64,000 bases of DNA from Ensifer sp. WSM1721 (GCF_000513895.2 NZ_CP165783.1:1488001-1552000), one strand, 5' to 3'. Counted from the stretch's first letter, positions 47,356 to 57,498 are shown. Notes: generated by a model from the sequence alone, not told the origin. Made by a program: numbers and translations.

Positions 47356-48305
47356 ACAGGAAATCAAAGGCGATTGCCCTCACGTTCGCCGGCCTGCTGC
47401 TCTCGGGCACCGTGCTCGCGGCCACTATCCCGCGCGGCATTCCGGAGCTGAATTCGCCGACGATGGCGACGCCGTCGGACAAGCGGCCCGTGCTGACGGA
47501 AGCGTCGATCGATTTCGGGGCTTACGATCCGCATGGCGATTTCGGCCAGCCAGGGAGTTCCAAGATAGAACACCTCTTCCTGCCTTGGGAGGACGTCGAT
47601 CTGTCGACGCTGACGCTCGCCGACGACTACGCGCGGGAGCGCGGACGCACCCTCCTGGTCACGATCGAGCCGTGGTCCTGGTCGCCGGAATGGCGACTGA
47701 CCGAAGAGGAGCTGCTGCGCACCATCCTCAGCGGCGAACGGGACGAGAACATGGCTCAGGTCTGCTCCGCCGCCGCTGCGCTGAAAAGCCCAGTCATCAT
47801 CCGCTGGGGCCAGGAAATGGACGAGACGGACAACCAGTTCTCCTGGTCGCATTGGCGGGGCGCGGATTTCAAAGCGGCCTTCCGGCGTATGGTGAACGTC
47901 TGCCGGACGCATCTGAAGACCGCGAAATTCATGTGGTCCCCCAAGGGCAACGAGGGGCTGGAGGCCTTTTATCCGGGCGATGACGTCGTCGACATCATCG
48001 GGCTCTCGGTCTTCGGCTACCAGCCCTACGATCGAGCCACGACCGGCCGCGACCAGACGTTCTCGGAACGACTGGCGCCCGGCTACGGCCGCGTGAAGAA
48101 TTACGGCAAGCCGATCATGGTCGCCGAACTCGGCTACGAGGGGGATGCCTCCTACGTGCAAAGCTGGGCGACAAGCGTTGCTGAGCGCCATGCCGAGTTC
48201 CCGGAGCTGACAGCAGTCGTCTACTTCAACGACCGCGAGATCTATCCCTGGCCGCGCGGCTTCGGCCGGCCCGACTGGCGGGTCGTCCGCGAAATCATCA
48301 ACTAG
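47352..48305 (+). CDS. GH26-like secreted glycoside hydrolase
   Basis: 317 aa. Signal peptide ending near GTVLAAT, then a TIM-barrel hydrolase like GH26 (beta-mannanase group): acid/base Glu in RWGQEMDETDN and nucleophile Glu in IMVAELGYEGD. In a polysaccharide operon it could trim, release or edit the polymer in the periplasm, as BcsZ does for cellulose. The exact bond is not predictable. Confidence 0.82.
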   Translation: MNRKSKAIALTFAGLLLSGTVLAATIPRGIPELNSPTMATPSDKRPVLTEASIDFGAYDPHGDFGQPGSSKIEHLFLPWEDVDLSTLTLADDYARERGRTLLVTIEPWSWSPEWRLTEEELLRTILSGERDENMAQVCSAAAALKSPVIIRWGQEMDETDNQFSWSHWRGADFKAAFRRMVNVCRTHLKTAKFMWSPKGNEGLEAFYPGDDVVDIIGLSVFGYQPYDRATTGRDQTFSERLAPGYGRVKNYGKPIMVAELGYEGDASYVQSWATSVAERHAEFPELTAVVYFNDREIYPWPRGFGRPDWRVVREIIN

Positions 48306-48333
48306 CAAACAGCAGCCCGACAGGAGGCATGAG

Positions 48334-48843
48334 ATGAAATCGATACTTCGCGCAATATCGTTGCTTGCCGCCGTTGCCGCCGGCATCGGCGGAGGCACCT
48401 CCATCGCCGAGGCGGCTGCGCGGCGAGCAGACGGCAAGATCGCCGCGCCGCTCACGCATACGGAACTGTACAACCTTTACGGCCAAAGATCCTGGATATG
48501 GAAAGAGGGTGCCGGCTATTTCTCGGTACGGCAGCGCCGGTTCACCGCCTGGTCCAGGGAGAAGGGCGCCCCGTCCTATGGTGTCGGCCGCTGGTTCATA
48601 ACCGAACCGGGAAAGCTCTGCTTCACGGCCGACTGGCACGCCAAGAGCGGCTCCGCCCCCGCAACCACCTGCTTCAGTCACCGCAAGCGGGGCGGCGTCA
48701 TCTACCAGAAACGCGAGCCCGATGGAGAGTGGTACGTCTTCAAGCACGCACGACCAAGGTCAGGCGACGAATTCACGAAGCTCCGCCGCGGCAACTATGT
48801 GAGTGATCGGCTGGAGACCATCCAGGCCCGAATCGGCGAGTGA
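48334..48843 (+). CDS. DUF995-like secreted protein, second of two
   Basis: 169 aa, signal peptide ending near IAEAAAR. It repeats the pattern of the protein at 46762: HTELYNLYGQRSWIWKEG, GRWFITEPGKLCFTADWH, TCFSHRKRGGVIYQKREPDG and WYVFKHARP. The conserved Cys pair (LCFTA, TCFSH) could form a disulfide in the periplasm. Last gene of the operon. Confidence 0.72.
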   Translation: MKSILRAISLLAAVAAGIGGGTSIAEAAARRADGKIAAPLTHTELYNLYGQRSWIWKEGAGYFSVRQRRFTAWSREKGAPSYGVGRWFITEPGKLCFTADWHAKSGSAPATTCFSHRKRGGVIYQKREPDGEWYVFKHARPRSGDEFTKLRRGNYVSDRLETIQARIGE

Positions 48844-48931
48844 AGCTCGCCGAAGGAGTTGCGCAGTGCCGACGCCGGAGCACAATCCGGTTCCGCAGAT
48901 GAGCCCCCGGCGCGGCGGCGCAACTCCGCCC

Positions 48932-49237
48932 CTATCGAAGGAAGCAGCGAGACGTCTTTCCAAATCCGCTCGGCGTGCAGATATAGGGGGCGCGGCCGAG
49001 ATAGCTCTCGCGCACCAGCGTGACCGCCCTTTGGGTCGCGGCCGGCTTGTCCGGCGCAAGCGTCTTGTCCGGTGCCGCATAGCCGACCTGCCTGGTCACG
49101 GAAGAGGTCTCGACGCGCTCAACAGTCGTCGACGAACATCCCGACACCATCGCCGCAAGGAACAGAGCGAGAATGTATTGCCCGGTGCCGTTGCGGCCGC
49201 CGACCAGCCCTGTCGAAATCTTTGTTTGCGCTTTCAC
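48932..49237 (-). CDS. Small lipoprotein
   Basis: 101 aa. GTG start at 49237 with AAGGAG eight bases upstream; the open frame runs back to 49321 without support. The N-terminus leads into a hydrophobic stretch and lipobox MVSGC, then a Ser/Thr-rich region. The C-terminus has a Cys pair (YICTPSGFGKTSRCF). Probably outer-membrane anchored; no known family. It converges on the polysaccharide operon. Confidence 0.65.
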   Translation of the reverse strand: MKAQTKISTGLVGGRNGTGQYILALFLAAMVSGCSSTTVERVETSSVTRQVGYAAPDKTLAPDKPAATQRAVTLVRESYLGRAPYICTPSGFGKTSRCFLR

Positions 49238-49381
49238 GGCTAGAACTCCTTGGGTTCCGGGACCTGATGCGCAGCACGGTAGCCGAGACGGTTTAAATGG
49301 CCGTGCAGAAAAAGCGTACAACTTGACCTATCTCGCCTGGTGCGCGTGCGGGACGCGAGTTCCGGGCGGGTGCTGCGACCA

Positions 49382-51595
49382 TCAGTTCGTCGTCAGCACC
49401 TTCACGCCTCCCTTGCGTTCCAGGACGTCGACGACCACCTGCGACCTTGAACGCCGGAGCGCTATGTCGGCCAGTCCCGGTCCGATCCGCAGCCGTTTCA
49501 GTACGACCTCGTCGAGGAAGGGCGGGAGCGTCGGCTCGTTAAGGGTCACGTGCCCCTTGTCCGGATCGAAGCCGAGGCCGATCATCGACTGCAGCAGATA
49601 GAGCGGCGCGGCCGCCGCCCAGGCCTGCGGCACGCAGGAAACCGGATAGAAGGTCGGACCCCGTGCGCGCTGGCGCGCGAAACCGCAGAAGAGCTCCGGC
49701 AAACGTCTCAAGTCGATATAGGTCGATGCCGAGAACAGGCCCTCGAAGATGCTGGCTGCCTCGGCGCGGAAGCCATAGCGCACGAAGCCTGCTGCGATCA
49801 GTGCATTGTCATGCGGCCAAACGGAGCCGTTGTGGTAGCTCATCGGATTGTAGCGCGCCTCCGAAGCGGCGATCGTGCGCACGCCCCAGCCGCAGAAGGA
49901 GGATCGCGCCATCAACGTCGAGACGATCTTTCCGGCGCGTTCGGGGAAGGCGATGCCGGTGAAGAGCGCATGGCCTGCATTGGAGGAGTGGACCCGGCAG
50001 GGCTTCTTCTCGCCGTCGAGCGCCAGCACGTAGGTCGCGAGCTCCTCGTCGAAGAAGGCCTTGTCGAAGTGGATACGCAGATTGTCGGCTCGTTGCTCGA
50101 ACTTCAGCGCGTCCTCGACATGGCCGAGCTTGCGCGAGAGGCGGGCCGCGGCCTGCCAGGCGCCGTAGACATAGGCCTGTACCTCGGCAAGCGCGATCGG
50201 CCCGTGGGCCAGCCTGCCATCGGCATGAAAGACCGAGTCGTGGCTGTCCTTCCAGCCCTGGTTCACGAGGCCCTTCGCGGTCCGGCTTCCATACTCGACG
50301 AAGCCGTCCCCGTCGCGGTCACCGAAGCGATCGATCCAGTCGAGCGCCGCAAGCAGGTGTGGCCAGAGGTTTCGCACAGTCTGCAGATCGCCGGTGCGAT
50401 CGAGATAGGCGCCGGCAAGGATGATGAAGAGGGGGGTCGAATCGACGCTGCCGTAGTAGCGCCGGAAAGGCACTTCGCCGAGTTCCGCCATTTCGCCATA
50501 GCGAATCTCATGCAGGATCTTGCCGGGCTCCGCATCGGCGGCAGGATCGAAGTCGGTCGCCTGGTTGGCTGCGAGATGTCTGAGCACGCCTTTTGCTATT
50601 TCCGGGTCCAGCCACAGGGTCTCGAGCGCGGTGATGAGCGCGTCGCGGCCGAAAGCGGTGCTGAACCAGGGGATGCCGGCGTAAGGGTAGGGACCTTCCG
50701 GCGTCTCGGTGAGCAGCACATGGAGATCGGTGACGCTGCGTCTCACCGCCTCGTTGAACACGGCGTTCGAGGTGACGATCGCGGCGGCCCGCGAGGACGT
50801 GTAGCGCAGCGCTCTTCTGGCGTCGCGAAGCGCCAGAAAGAAGGTGAAGGACGGCGGGTTCCGGCTCTCCTGGCGGCCATCGCAGACGATCTCGATGAAA
50901 ATCGATTGCGCCTGGTGAGGCGCGAGCGTGACGATGAAACTCGCCTTTTGGCCGGAGAGCGTCTGCGGCTCCGGGTCGAGGCGCAGGGCCGTGCTGCGGG
51001 TGCGGCCGTCGAGGCCGTCGTAAACCAGCAGGACCCGCCCATTGCCGACAAGCGGACTATGATGCGTGCCGCGGCGCTGTCTGGGGGTGCCGCGCACTTC
51101 GAAGAGGTCGGCGAAGTCGGCGGCGAACGCTATCTCGACCTTCAGCGTCCTCTGCACTTCATCATAGTTTCGCAGCATGAGACGCTCATAGCAGGCGTCC
51201 TGCCACAGGAAACGGGTGCGCCGCACGTGAATGAGGTCGTGCTTCAGCTTCTCGCCGCCGGCATCGAGCACCAGAGCCGGATTGGTGAGATCGCAGTCGA
51301 GGGTCGCGTTGTCGTCTCGCAGAGTAGAACTCAGCAACAGCGGCCGAGCGCCGTTCAATGTGAGCGCGAAGTGCGAGAGATGGCGGGTGTCGCGATGGAA
51401 GATTCCCTCCGGATTGCCCGGAGAGGCGAACGCATCGCCGTTATGGTCGAACACGGCGAAGGTGTCGCCGTGTTTCAACGATCTGGAGCTTCGCTCATAG
51501 CGCGAGGCTGTTACGGGCTCGAGGTTTCCCGTATTCGCTTCGTCGGGGACGACTTCGGCCGGCCCTTGCGAAGCCTTGGCGAGCTTGGCTTTCAT
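49382..51595 (-). CDS. Amylo-alpha-1,6-glucosidase / glycogen-debranching-like protein
   Basis: 737 aa. An N-terminal beta-rich domain (EGIFHRDTRHLSHFALTLNG) precedes an (alpha/alpha)6 barrel with PYPYAGIPWFSTAFGRDALI, GWKDSHDSVFHADGRLAHGP, NSNAGHALFTG-like SSNAGHALFTGIAFPER and YHNGSVWPHDNALIAAG. This two-domain plan is common next to trehalose and glycosyltransferase genes in rhizobia; the true substrate is uncertain. ATG 51595 leaves 25 bp to the preceding gene; ATG 51670 would overlap it by 50 bp. Confidence 0.85.
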   Translation of the reverse strand: MKAKLAKASQGPAEVVPDEANTGNLEPVTASRYERSSRSLKHGDTFAVFDHNGDAFASPGNPEGIFHRDTRHLSHFALTLNGARPLLLSSTLRDDNATLDCDLTNPALVLDAGGEKLKHDLIHVRRTRFLWQDACYERLMLRNYDEVQRTLKVEIAFAADFADLFEVRGTPRQRRGTHHSPLVGNGRVLLVYDGLDGRTRSTALRLDPEPQTLSGQKASFIVTLAPHQAQSIFIEIVCDGRQESRNPPSFTFFLALRDARRALRYTSSRAAAIVTSNAVFNEAVRRSVTDLHVLLTETPEGPYPYAGIPWFSTAFGRDALITALETLWLDPEIAKGVLRHLAANQATDFDPAADAEPGKILHEIRYGEMAELGEVPFRRYYGSVDSTPLFIILAGAYLDRTGDLQTVRNLWPHLLAALDWIDRFGDRDGDGFVEYGSRTAKGLVNQGWKDSHDSVFHADGRLAHGPIALAEVQAYVYGAWQAAARLSRKLGHVEDALKFEQRADNLRIHFDKAFFDEELATYVLALDGEKKPCRVHSSNAGHALFTGIAFPERAGKIVSTLMARSSFCGWGVRTIAASEARYNPMSYHNGSVWPHDNALIAAGFVRYGFRAEAASIFEGLFSASTYIDLRRLPELFCGFARQRARGPTFYPVSCVPQAWAAAAPLYLLQSMIGLGFDPDKGHVTLNEPTLPPFLDEVVLKRLRIGPGLADIALRRSRSQVVVDVLERKGGVKVLTTN

Positions 51596-51620
51596 AGCTT
51601 CCGTCTCCGTCGCATCCTCT

Positions 51621-52721
51621 TCAGGCGATCCTGGTGAAGGCGGTGAGGGTTCCGCTTCCGTTCGTTGCATTGATCGGCATGACCTTTTGACGGCCGCCGA
51701 CGAGGCTACGATAGATATCGAGATAGTCGTTCGCCATGCGCCGTGCGGTGAAGCGCTCCTCGAAGGTCGCCCGGACCGTTCGTCGATCGAGCTTATCGAG
51801 ATCGCGGACCGCGTTCACCGCCTCCTCAGTGCTGTCGACGATGAAGCCGGAGATGCCGTGGTCGAGAACTTCCGTTACGGAGCCGCAGCGGAAAGCGATC
51901 ACCGGCGTGCCGCAGGCCATGGCCTCGATCATCACCAGTCCAAAGGGCTCCGGCCAGTCGATGGGAAAGAGGAGTGCGCGGGCATTTCCGAGGAATTCGG
52001 CCTTCTGATGCTCGCTGATCTCTCCGATGAACTCGACATTCGAATGCCGCTTGACAAGCGGTTCGATCGCACGGCTCCAATATTCCTCGTCGACCCTGTC
52101 GATCTTGGCGGCAATCCGTAACGGCATGTCGACGCGACCAGCAATTTCGATCGCGACGTCGGGCCGCTTTTCCGGCGAGATGCGACCGAGGAAGGCGAGA
52201 TAATCGCCTTTCGGATGCCCGGTGAACGGAAGGGCATCCGGCGCCAGCCCGTGATATACCGTGCCGACCCAATTGACGGGCGGCATCGGCTTTCGCTGGT
52301 CGTCCGAAATGGAAACCAGGGGAACATCCGGAAACGAGGCGTAGAAAGGCTTGAGATCGGGTAGATCGAGCCGGCCGTGCAGCGTCGTCACGGTTTTGCT
52401 GGCCAAGCCTCGAACGAGCGGGAAGTGCAGAAGATCGATGTGGAAGTGCAGGATGTCGAAGTTGCCCGCTTGCCTGCGGACTTCTTCAAGCATCACCATG
52501 TGGTAGGGGATCGGATCCTGAACCGCAGGGTTCAACCGAAAGGCCATGTTCGAGCAGCGAACGAGCTTTGCCGATGTGATCGAGTCGCCGCTGGCAAAGA
52601 GCGTGACATCATGGCCCTGCCGAACGAGCTCTTCCGTAAGGCTGTAGACGACCCGCTCGGTTCCTCCATAGAGCTTCGGTGGCACACTTTCGAATAGCGG
52701 TGCAATCTGCGCGATCTTCAT
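51621..52721 (-). CDS. GT4-family glycosyltransferase
   Basis: 366 aa GT-B fold enzyme. N-terminal acceptor part with PPKLYGGTERVVYSLTEELV; C-terminal donor part with LAFLGRISPEKRPDVAIEIA and the E-x7-E motif EPFGLVMIEAMACGTPVIAF. The start at 52721 has AAAGGAG seven bases upstream (a TTG six bases earlier is the longer frame). It is cotranscribed with the debranching-like gene. Substrate unknown; a role in alpha-glucan or compatible-solute synthesis would suit the neighbours. Confidence 0.88.
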   Translation of the reverse strand: MKIAQIAPLFESVPPKLYGGTERVVYSLTEELVRQGHDVTLFASGDSITSAKLVRCSNMAFRLNPAVQDPIPYHMVMLEEVRRQAGNFDILHFHIDLLHFPLVRGLASKTVTTLHGRLDLPDLKPFYASFPDVPLVSISDDQRKPMPPVNWVGTVYHGLAPDALPFTGHPKGDYLAFLGRISPEKRPDVAIEIAGRVDMPLRIAAKIDRVDEEYWSRAIEPLVKRHSNVEFIGEISEHQKAEFLGNARALLFPIDWPEPFGLVMIEAMACGTPVIAFRCGSVTEVLDHGISGFIVDSTEEAVNAVRDLDKLDRRTVRATFEERFTARRMANDYLDIYRSLVGGRQKVMPINATNGSGTLTAFTRIA

Positions 52722-52997
52722 GAACAAACTCCTTTGAGCAAGCGAAGTTCAGACGATCAGCGACACGCCGGCCGCGCATTGCCGGCGCTTCAAAAAGCCG
52801 CCGGCCCCGGACCGGAGCCAAAAAGGAGAGGAACCTGCCACCGTCCGGGTGCGATGCCCAGCCGCGGAGAGTGCGGCCGGGGGGCAACAGGTTATGATCT
52901 AGTCCTTGCTTCGACCGCTTCAAGAGCAATCCGCCGACCTGCGCAATCGATGCCGGCACGGTTGCCGTTGCAAAGAACTCGCCCTATATCGCTTGCG

Positions 52998-53834
52998 ATG
53001 AGCACGGAAGATGAGAGCGAGGCGGCACGCCCGGACCGGCCGTCAGCCCCCGGGCCCATGGCGGCGGCCGTGGAAATCCTCTCCATGATCGAGCGGGAAC
53101 CCGGCCGCTCGGCACTCTATCTCGACATCGACGGCACGCTTCTCGACATTGCTCCGACGCCGGAGGCCATCATCGTCCCGCGCGAGCTTCCGGATCAGCT
53201 TGCGGAGCTTGCCGCGAAACTCGGCGGAGCCGTGGCGCTGGTCACCGGCCGTAGCATCGCCCGCGTCGACGCCTTGTTGCAGCCTCACCTTTTTCCCGTG
53301 GCCGGCCTGCACGGCGCCGAGATGCGGTTGCCTGACGGGCGATTTATCGAAGCAACGATTTCTGCCGATTTCCTCGCCGTGAAAGAAGAGCTGCATGCCC
53401 GCGCGGAGGGCCTTGAAGGCGTGGTCTTCGAGGACAAGGGCGCGGCCATCGCCCTGCATTATCGCCTCGCCCCTCATCGCAAGGGCGACGTCGACGCCTT
53501 GATGGAAGAGGCGGCCGTGAGCACCGGCGGCGGCTGGATACTGCAACAGGGCAAGATGGTCGTCGAGCTGAAGCCTGTGCAATCCGGCAAGGGCAGGGCC
53601 CTTGAGGAATTCATGTCCATCGCACCCTTCCGTGGACGGTGGCCGATCGCTATCGGCGACGATCTGACGGATGAAGGAATGTTTGCGGTGGCGACCGCGG
53701 CCGGCGGCGCGGCGATCCGTATCGGGGACGACGCCGCTCCGACGGTCGCGAGCGCGCGGCTCGGCTCGCCGACGGAGTTGCGTCGGCTTCTCGCGTCTGT
53801 CGTTCGCCGGCCGCCAGGGAACGGCCATGGCTAG
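52998..53834 (+). CDS. otsB: Trehalose-6-phosphate phosphatase
   Basis: 278 aa HAD-family phosphatase: motif I LYLDIDGTLLDIAPTP, motif II VTGRS, and IAIGDDLTDEGMFA as motif IV. It removes phosphate from trehalose-6-phosphate. ATG 52998 has no clear ribosome-binding site; ATG 53058 is an alternative that would remove 20 poorly conserved-looking residues. It overlaps otsA by 8 bp. The 276 bp upstream hold no other feature I can support. Confidence 0.9.
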   Translation: MSTEDESEAARPDRPSAPGPMAAAVEILSMIEREPGRSALYLDIDGTLLDIAPTPEAIIVPRELPDQLAELAAKLGGAVALVTGRSIARVDALLQPHLFPVAGLHGAEMRLPDGRFIEATISADFLAVKEELHARAEGLEGVVFEDKGAAIALHYRLAPHRKGDVDALMEEAAVSTGGGWILQQGKMVVELKPVQSGKGRALEEFMSIAPFRGRWPIAIGDDLTDEGMFAVATAAGGAAIRIGDDAAPTVASARLGSPTELRRLLASVVRRPPGNGHG

Positions 53835-55212
53835 ACTGATCGTGGTTTCGAACCGGGTTCCGTTGCCCGACAAGGACGGCTCCCCTCCGCCGGGTGGAAT
53901 GGCCATTGCGTTGAACGCCGCGCTCAAGCGGCAAGACGGCCTGTGGATCGGCTGGTCGGGAGAGGTCAAACCTGAAGGAAAGGAAGATGAGCCGCCGACG
54001 CTAGGCATGCGGGAGGCTGGCGGCATCACTTATGCGCTCACGGATCTCGCCCAGAAGGATCTCGACGAGTACTACAACGGCTTCGCCAACAGGGTCCTCT
54101 GGCCGATTTTCCATTGCCGTGTCGATCTGGCCGAATATGCCAGGCATGAGATGTCCGGCTATTATCGCGTCAACCGCCTCTTCGCGGACCTCCTGATGCC
54201 GCTTCTTCAGGAGGACGACGTCATCTGGGTGCACGACTACCACCTGATTCCGTTGGCGGAAGAACTGCGCAAGCGCGGCTGCCGCAACCGCATTGGCTTT
54301 TTCCTGCACATCCCGTGGCCGCCTGCGGACATCCTCTTCACCGTACCGATCTACGACACCTTGCTGCGGGGGCTTTCGTCCTATGACCTCGTCGGCTTCC
54401 ACACCGATTACGACCTGAGCAATTTTGCCGAATGCCTGCGCCGCGAGGGCTGCGGCGACCTGCTCGAAGGCGGTTACGCCCGTGCGTACGGACGGGTCTT
54501 CCGCTGCGGCGTCTTTCCGATCAGCATCGACACCGCCGAGTTCGAGATCTTGGCCGAACAATCCGCGGGCGACAAGGCACTGCGGATGACCTACAGGAGG
54601 ATCGAAGGCTATGACGTCGCGATCGGTGTCGATCGCCTCGATTATTCCAAGGGCATCGACCAACGCATCGAGGCCTTCCGCCGGTTCCTGCACGCAAACG
54701 CTCATCGCGTCGGCAAGACGCTTCTGCTGCAGATCACCCCAAAATCCCGCACGGAAGTTCCGGAATATCTGGCGATGCAGAAGGACATCGCGGAACTGAC
54801 CGGCCGCGTTAACGGCGAACTCGGAACCATCGACTGGATGCCCGTGCATTACATCAACCAGTCCCTCGAGCGCAGGGAACTGGCCGGCCTCTACCGCATG
54901 GCGCGCGTCGGGCTGGTGACGCCGCTCCGCGACGGCATGAACCTCGTGGCGAAGGAATATGTCGCCGCGCAACACCCGCGGGATCCCGGCGTCCTCATCC
55001 TCTCACGCTTTGCCGGCGCGGCCAGGGAATTGGACGGAGCGATCCTCGTCAATCCCTATGATCCTGAGGCCGTGGCCAATGCCATCGAAAGGGCCCTCGT
55101 CATGCCGCTGGATGCGCGGGTGGAACGCTGGAACGCAATGATGACCCGGCTTCGTAAGCACGACGTCTATCGCTGGTGCGACGAGTTTCTCTCGGGGCTG
55201 CGACAGGCTTGA
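53827..55212 (+). CDS. otsA: Trehalose-6-phosphate synthase
   Basis: 461 aa GT20 enzyme joining UDP-glucose and glucose-6-phosphate. N-terminal VVSNRVPLPDKDG, then WVHDYHLIPLAEELRKRG, IGFFLHIPWPP, IGVDRLDYSKGIDQRIEAF and TPLRDGMNLVAKEYVAAQ are all family hallmarks. AGGGA precedes ATG 53827. With otsB it makes trehalose, an osmolyte and desiccation protectant. Confidence 0.94.
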   Translation: MARLIVVSNRVPLPDKDGSPPPGGMAIALNAALKRQDGLWIGWSGEVKPEGKEDEPPTLGMREAGGITYALTDLAQKDLDEYYNGFANRVLWPIFHCRVDLAEYARHEMSGYYRVNRLFADLLMPLLQEDDVIWVHDYHLIPLAEELRKRGCRNRIGFFLHIPWPPADILFTVPIYDTLLRGLSSYDLVGFHTDYDLSNFAECLRREGCGDLLEGGYARAYGRVFRCGVFPISIDTAEFEILAEQSAGDKALRMTYRRIEGYDVAIGVDRLDYSKGIDQRIEAFRRFLHANAHRVGKTLLLQITPKSRTEVPEYLAMQKDIAELTGRVNGELGTIDWMPVHYINQSLERRELAGLYRMARVGLVTPLRDGMNLVAKEYVAAQHPRDPGVLILSRFAGAARELDGAILVNPYDPEAVANAIERALVMPLDARVERWNAMMTRLRKHDVYRWCDEFLSGLRQA

Positions 55213-55292
55213 AGCCGGCGTGGCGGGCAGTCGACGGCCGGGGCCGCCAGGCGCGGACGCATGGCGGCGATCCGACCAGAACTCATCATCAT

Positions 55293-57494
55293 CTAGCTGA
55301 GTTCCGGAAGGTCCTTGATCAGCTTGTCGAGCGTGATCGGATAATCCCGTACCCGGACGCCGGTTGCATTGTAGATCGCATTCGCGACGGCCGCCGCGAC
55401 GCCGCAGAGCCCGAGCTCGGCGATGCCCTTGGCTTTCATCGGCGACGACATCGGATCGGTCTCGTCGAGGAAGATGACCTCTTGGTGCGGGATGTCGGCA
55501 TGTACCGGCACCTCGTAGGCGGCGAGGTCATGGTTGACGAAGAAGCCGCGCTCCTTGTCGACGACGAGCTCCTCCGTAAGAGCACCGCCAACGCCCATTG
55601 TCATCGCTCCGATCACCTGACTGCGTGCGGTGATCGGATTGAGGATGCGGCCTGCAGCACAGACGGCGAGCATCCGCCGGATTCGAGTCTCGCCGGTCGC
55701 CACATCTACGCCCACTTCGACGAAATGCGCGCCGAAGGTGGACTGCTGATGGGTCTCGGCGAGCTTGCCGAACTCGATGCTGTCCTCGGCCACGAGCCCT
55801 TCATCGCCGGCGGCTTCCGTAAGGGGCATGCGGCGGTCGCCGGACCGAACTTCGCCACCGGCGAAGACGAGGTCATCGGCATTGTTGAAACCGAGCTTTT
55901 GCGCCACGGCTTCGCGCAGCTTGACGCAGGCTGCGTAAACGCCCGCCGTGGAGCAGTTTCCTCCGAACTGCCCGCCCGAGCCGGATGAAACCGGGAAGCG
56001 CGAGTCGCCCAGGCTGACCGCAACCTTGTCGACCGGCACGCCAAGCATCTCCGCCGCGGTCTGGGCGATGATCGTGTAACTGCCCGTGCCGATGTCGGTC
56101 ATGTCGGTCTCGACGGTGACGACACCCTCACGGTCGAGGCGGACGCGGGCTCCGGAGGGAACCAGAAGATTGTTGCGGAATGCCGATGCGACACCCAGGC
56201 CGACGAGCCAATTTCCATCGCGGCGGCCGCCCGGCTGCTTGCTTCGCTTCTGCCAGCCGAAGCGCTCCGCTCCCGTGCGCAGGCAGCCGACGAGATCGCG
56301 GTGCGAGAACGGCCGCTCCGGCTTCTCGGGATCGACCTGCGTGTCGTTAATGATGCGAAACTCGACCGGATCGAGACCGAGCCTCTCGGCCATCTCGTCC
56401 ATCGCGATCTCCAGCGCCATCATGCCCGGCGCCTCGCCCGGAGCCCGCATGGCATTGCCTTCCGGAAGGTCGAGCGTCGCAAGGCGCATCGCGGTCATCC
56501 GGTTTTCACCGGCATAAAGCAGGCGCGTCTGCTGAACGGCGACTTCGAGGCCACCGCCCGGAAGATCGCCGGACCAGCTCTCATGCGCAATCGCGGTGAT
56601 CTTGCCGTCGCGGCCCGCGCCGATCCGAATTCTCTGGATCGTCGCCGGGCGGTGCGTGGTGTTGTTCATCAGGAACGGGCGGGGCAGGGCGACCTTCACC
56701 GGCCGCTTGGCTTCGCGCGCCGCAAGCGCCGCCAGCACCGCGTCGGAGCGAAGAAAGAGCTTCACCCCAAACCCGCCGCCGATGAAAGGCGACATGATGT
56801 GGACCTTCTCCTTGTCGATCCCGAGCGTCGTCGCGAGATCGGTTCGCCACCAGTCGATCATCTGGCTCGACGTCCAGACCGTCAGTTCGTCGCCGTTCCA
56901 TGCGGCGATTGAGGCATGAGGCTCCATCATCGCATGCGATTGGTCGGGAGTGGTGTAGGTCTGGTCGAGCTTGACCGGTGCTGCCGAAAAGGCCCCATCG
57001 AAATCGCCCACGGCGGAATCCGGTTCGTCCTCCTCGGGCTTGACGGCGGTGTCCCTTGCCGCCGCCAGCTCGAACACACCCTTCTCCTCGGCATAGTCGA
57101 CCTTGACGAGCTGAGCGGCGGCGCGGGCCTCCTCGAAGGTCTCGGCGACAACGACGGCAATGGCCTGGTGGTAGTGCTGGATCTCCGTACCGCCGAAGAG
57201 CTTAGCGGTGTTGAACTCGCCCTTCTTCAGTTCACCTATGCCGTCGGAAGTGACGACGGCGATCACGCCGGGAGCGTTTCTCGCGGCGGTGACGTCCATG
57301 GACCTGATCCGCCCCTTGGCGATCGCCGAGCCGACGATATAGCCATAGGCATAGCGGGTGTTCGGATCATGCCATTCGTAGGCGTAGATCGCCTTGCCCG
57401 TCGTCTTGAGCGGGCCGTCGATGCGGCGGATGGGCTGGCCGACGACCTTGAGCTGATCGATCGGGTTCGTCGTTGCTGGTGTGTCGAACTTCAT
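55293..57494 (-). CDS. paoC: Molybdopterin subunit of PaoABC-type aldehyde oxidoreductase
   Basis: 733 aa, xanthine-oxidase family large subunit, expected to bind molybdopterin cytosine dinucleotide. Features: GKAIYAYEWHDPNTRYAYGY near the N-terminus, MSPFIGGGFGVKLFLRSD, NAMRAPGEAPGMMALEIAMD and the late GVGGALTEELVVDKERGFFV followed by AKGIAELGLCG with the catalytic Glu. AGGGGG precedes ATG 57494. It is the last gene of the three-gene operon and is probably exported with the Tat-signal-bearing subunit. Confidence 0.9.
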   Translation of the reverse strand: MKFDTPATTNPIDQLKVVGQPIRRIDGPLKTTGKAIYAYEWHDPNTRYAYGYIVGSAIAKGRIRSMDVTAARNAPGVIAVVTSDGIGELKKGEFNTAKLFGGTEIQHYHQAIAVVVAETFEEARAAAQLVKVDYAEEKGVFELAAARDTAVKPEEDEPDSAVGDFDGAFSAAPVKLDQTYTTPDQSHAMMEPHASIAAWNGDELTVWTSSQMIDWWRTDLATTLGIDKEKVHIMSPFIGGGFGVKLFLRSDAVLAALAAREAKRPVKVALPRPFLMNNTTHRPATIQRIRIGAGRDGKITAIAHESWSGDLPGGGLEVAVQQTRLLYAGENRMTAMRLATLDLPEGNAMRAPGEAPGMMALEIAMDEMAERLGLDPVEFRIINDTQVDPEKPERPFSHRDLVGCLRTGAERFGWQKRSKQPGGRRDGNWLVGLGVASAFRNNLLVPSGARVRLDREGVVTVETDMTDIGTGSYTIIAQTAAEMLGVPVDKVAVSLGDSRFPVSSGSGGQFGGNCSTAGVYAACVKLREAVAQKLGFNNADDLVFAGGEVRSGDRRMPLTEAAGDEGLVAEDSIEFGKLAETHQQSTFGAHFVEVGVDVATGETRIRRMLAVCAAGRILNPITARSQVIGAMTMGVGGALTEELVVDKERGFFVNHDLAAYEVPVHADIPHQEVIFLDETDPMSSPMKAKGIAELGLCGVAAAVANAIYNATGVRVRDYPITLDKLIKDLPELS

Positions 57495-57498
57495 TGTC

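Noticed and set aside
49550..51637. 695-codon open frame antisense to the debranching-like gene
   Set aside because: No domain seen; the minus-strand frame carries the glucosidase motifs.
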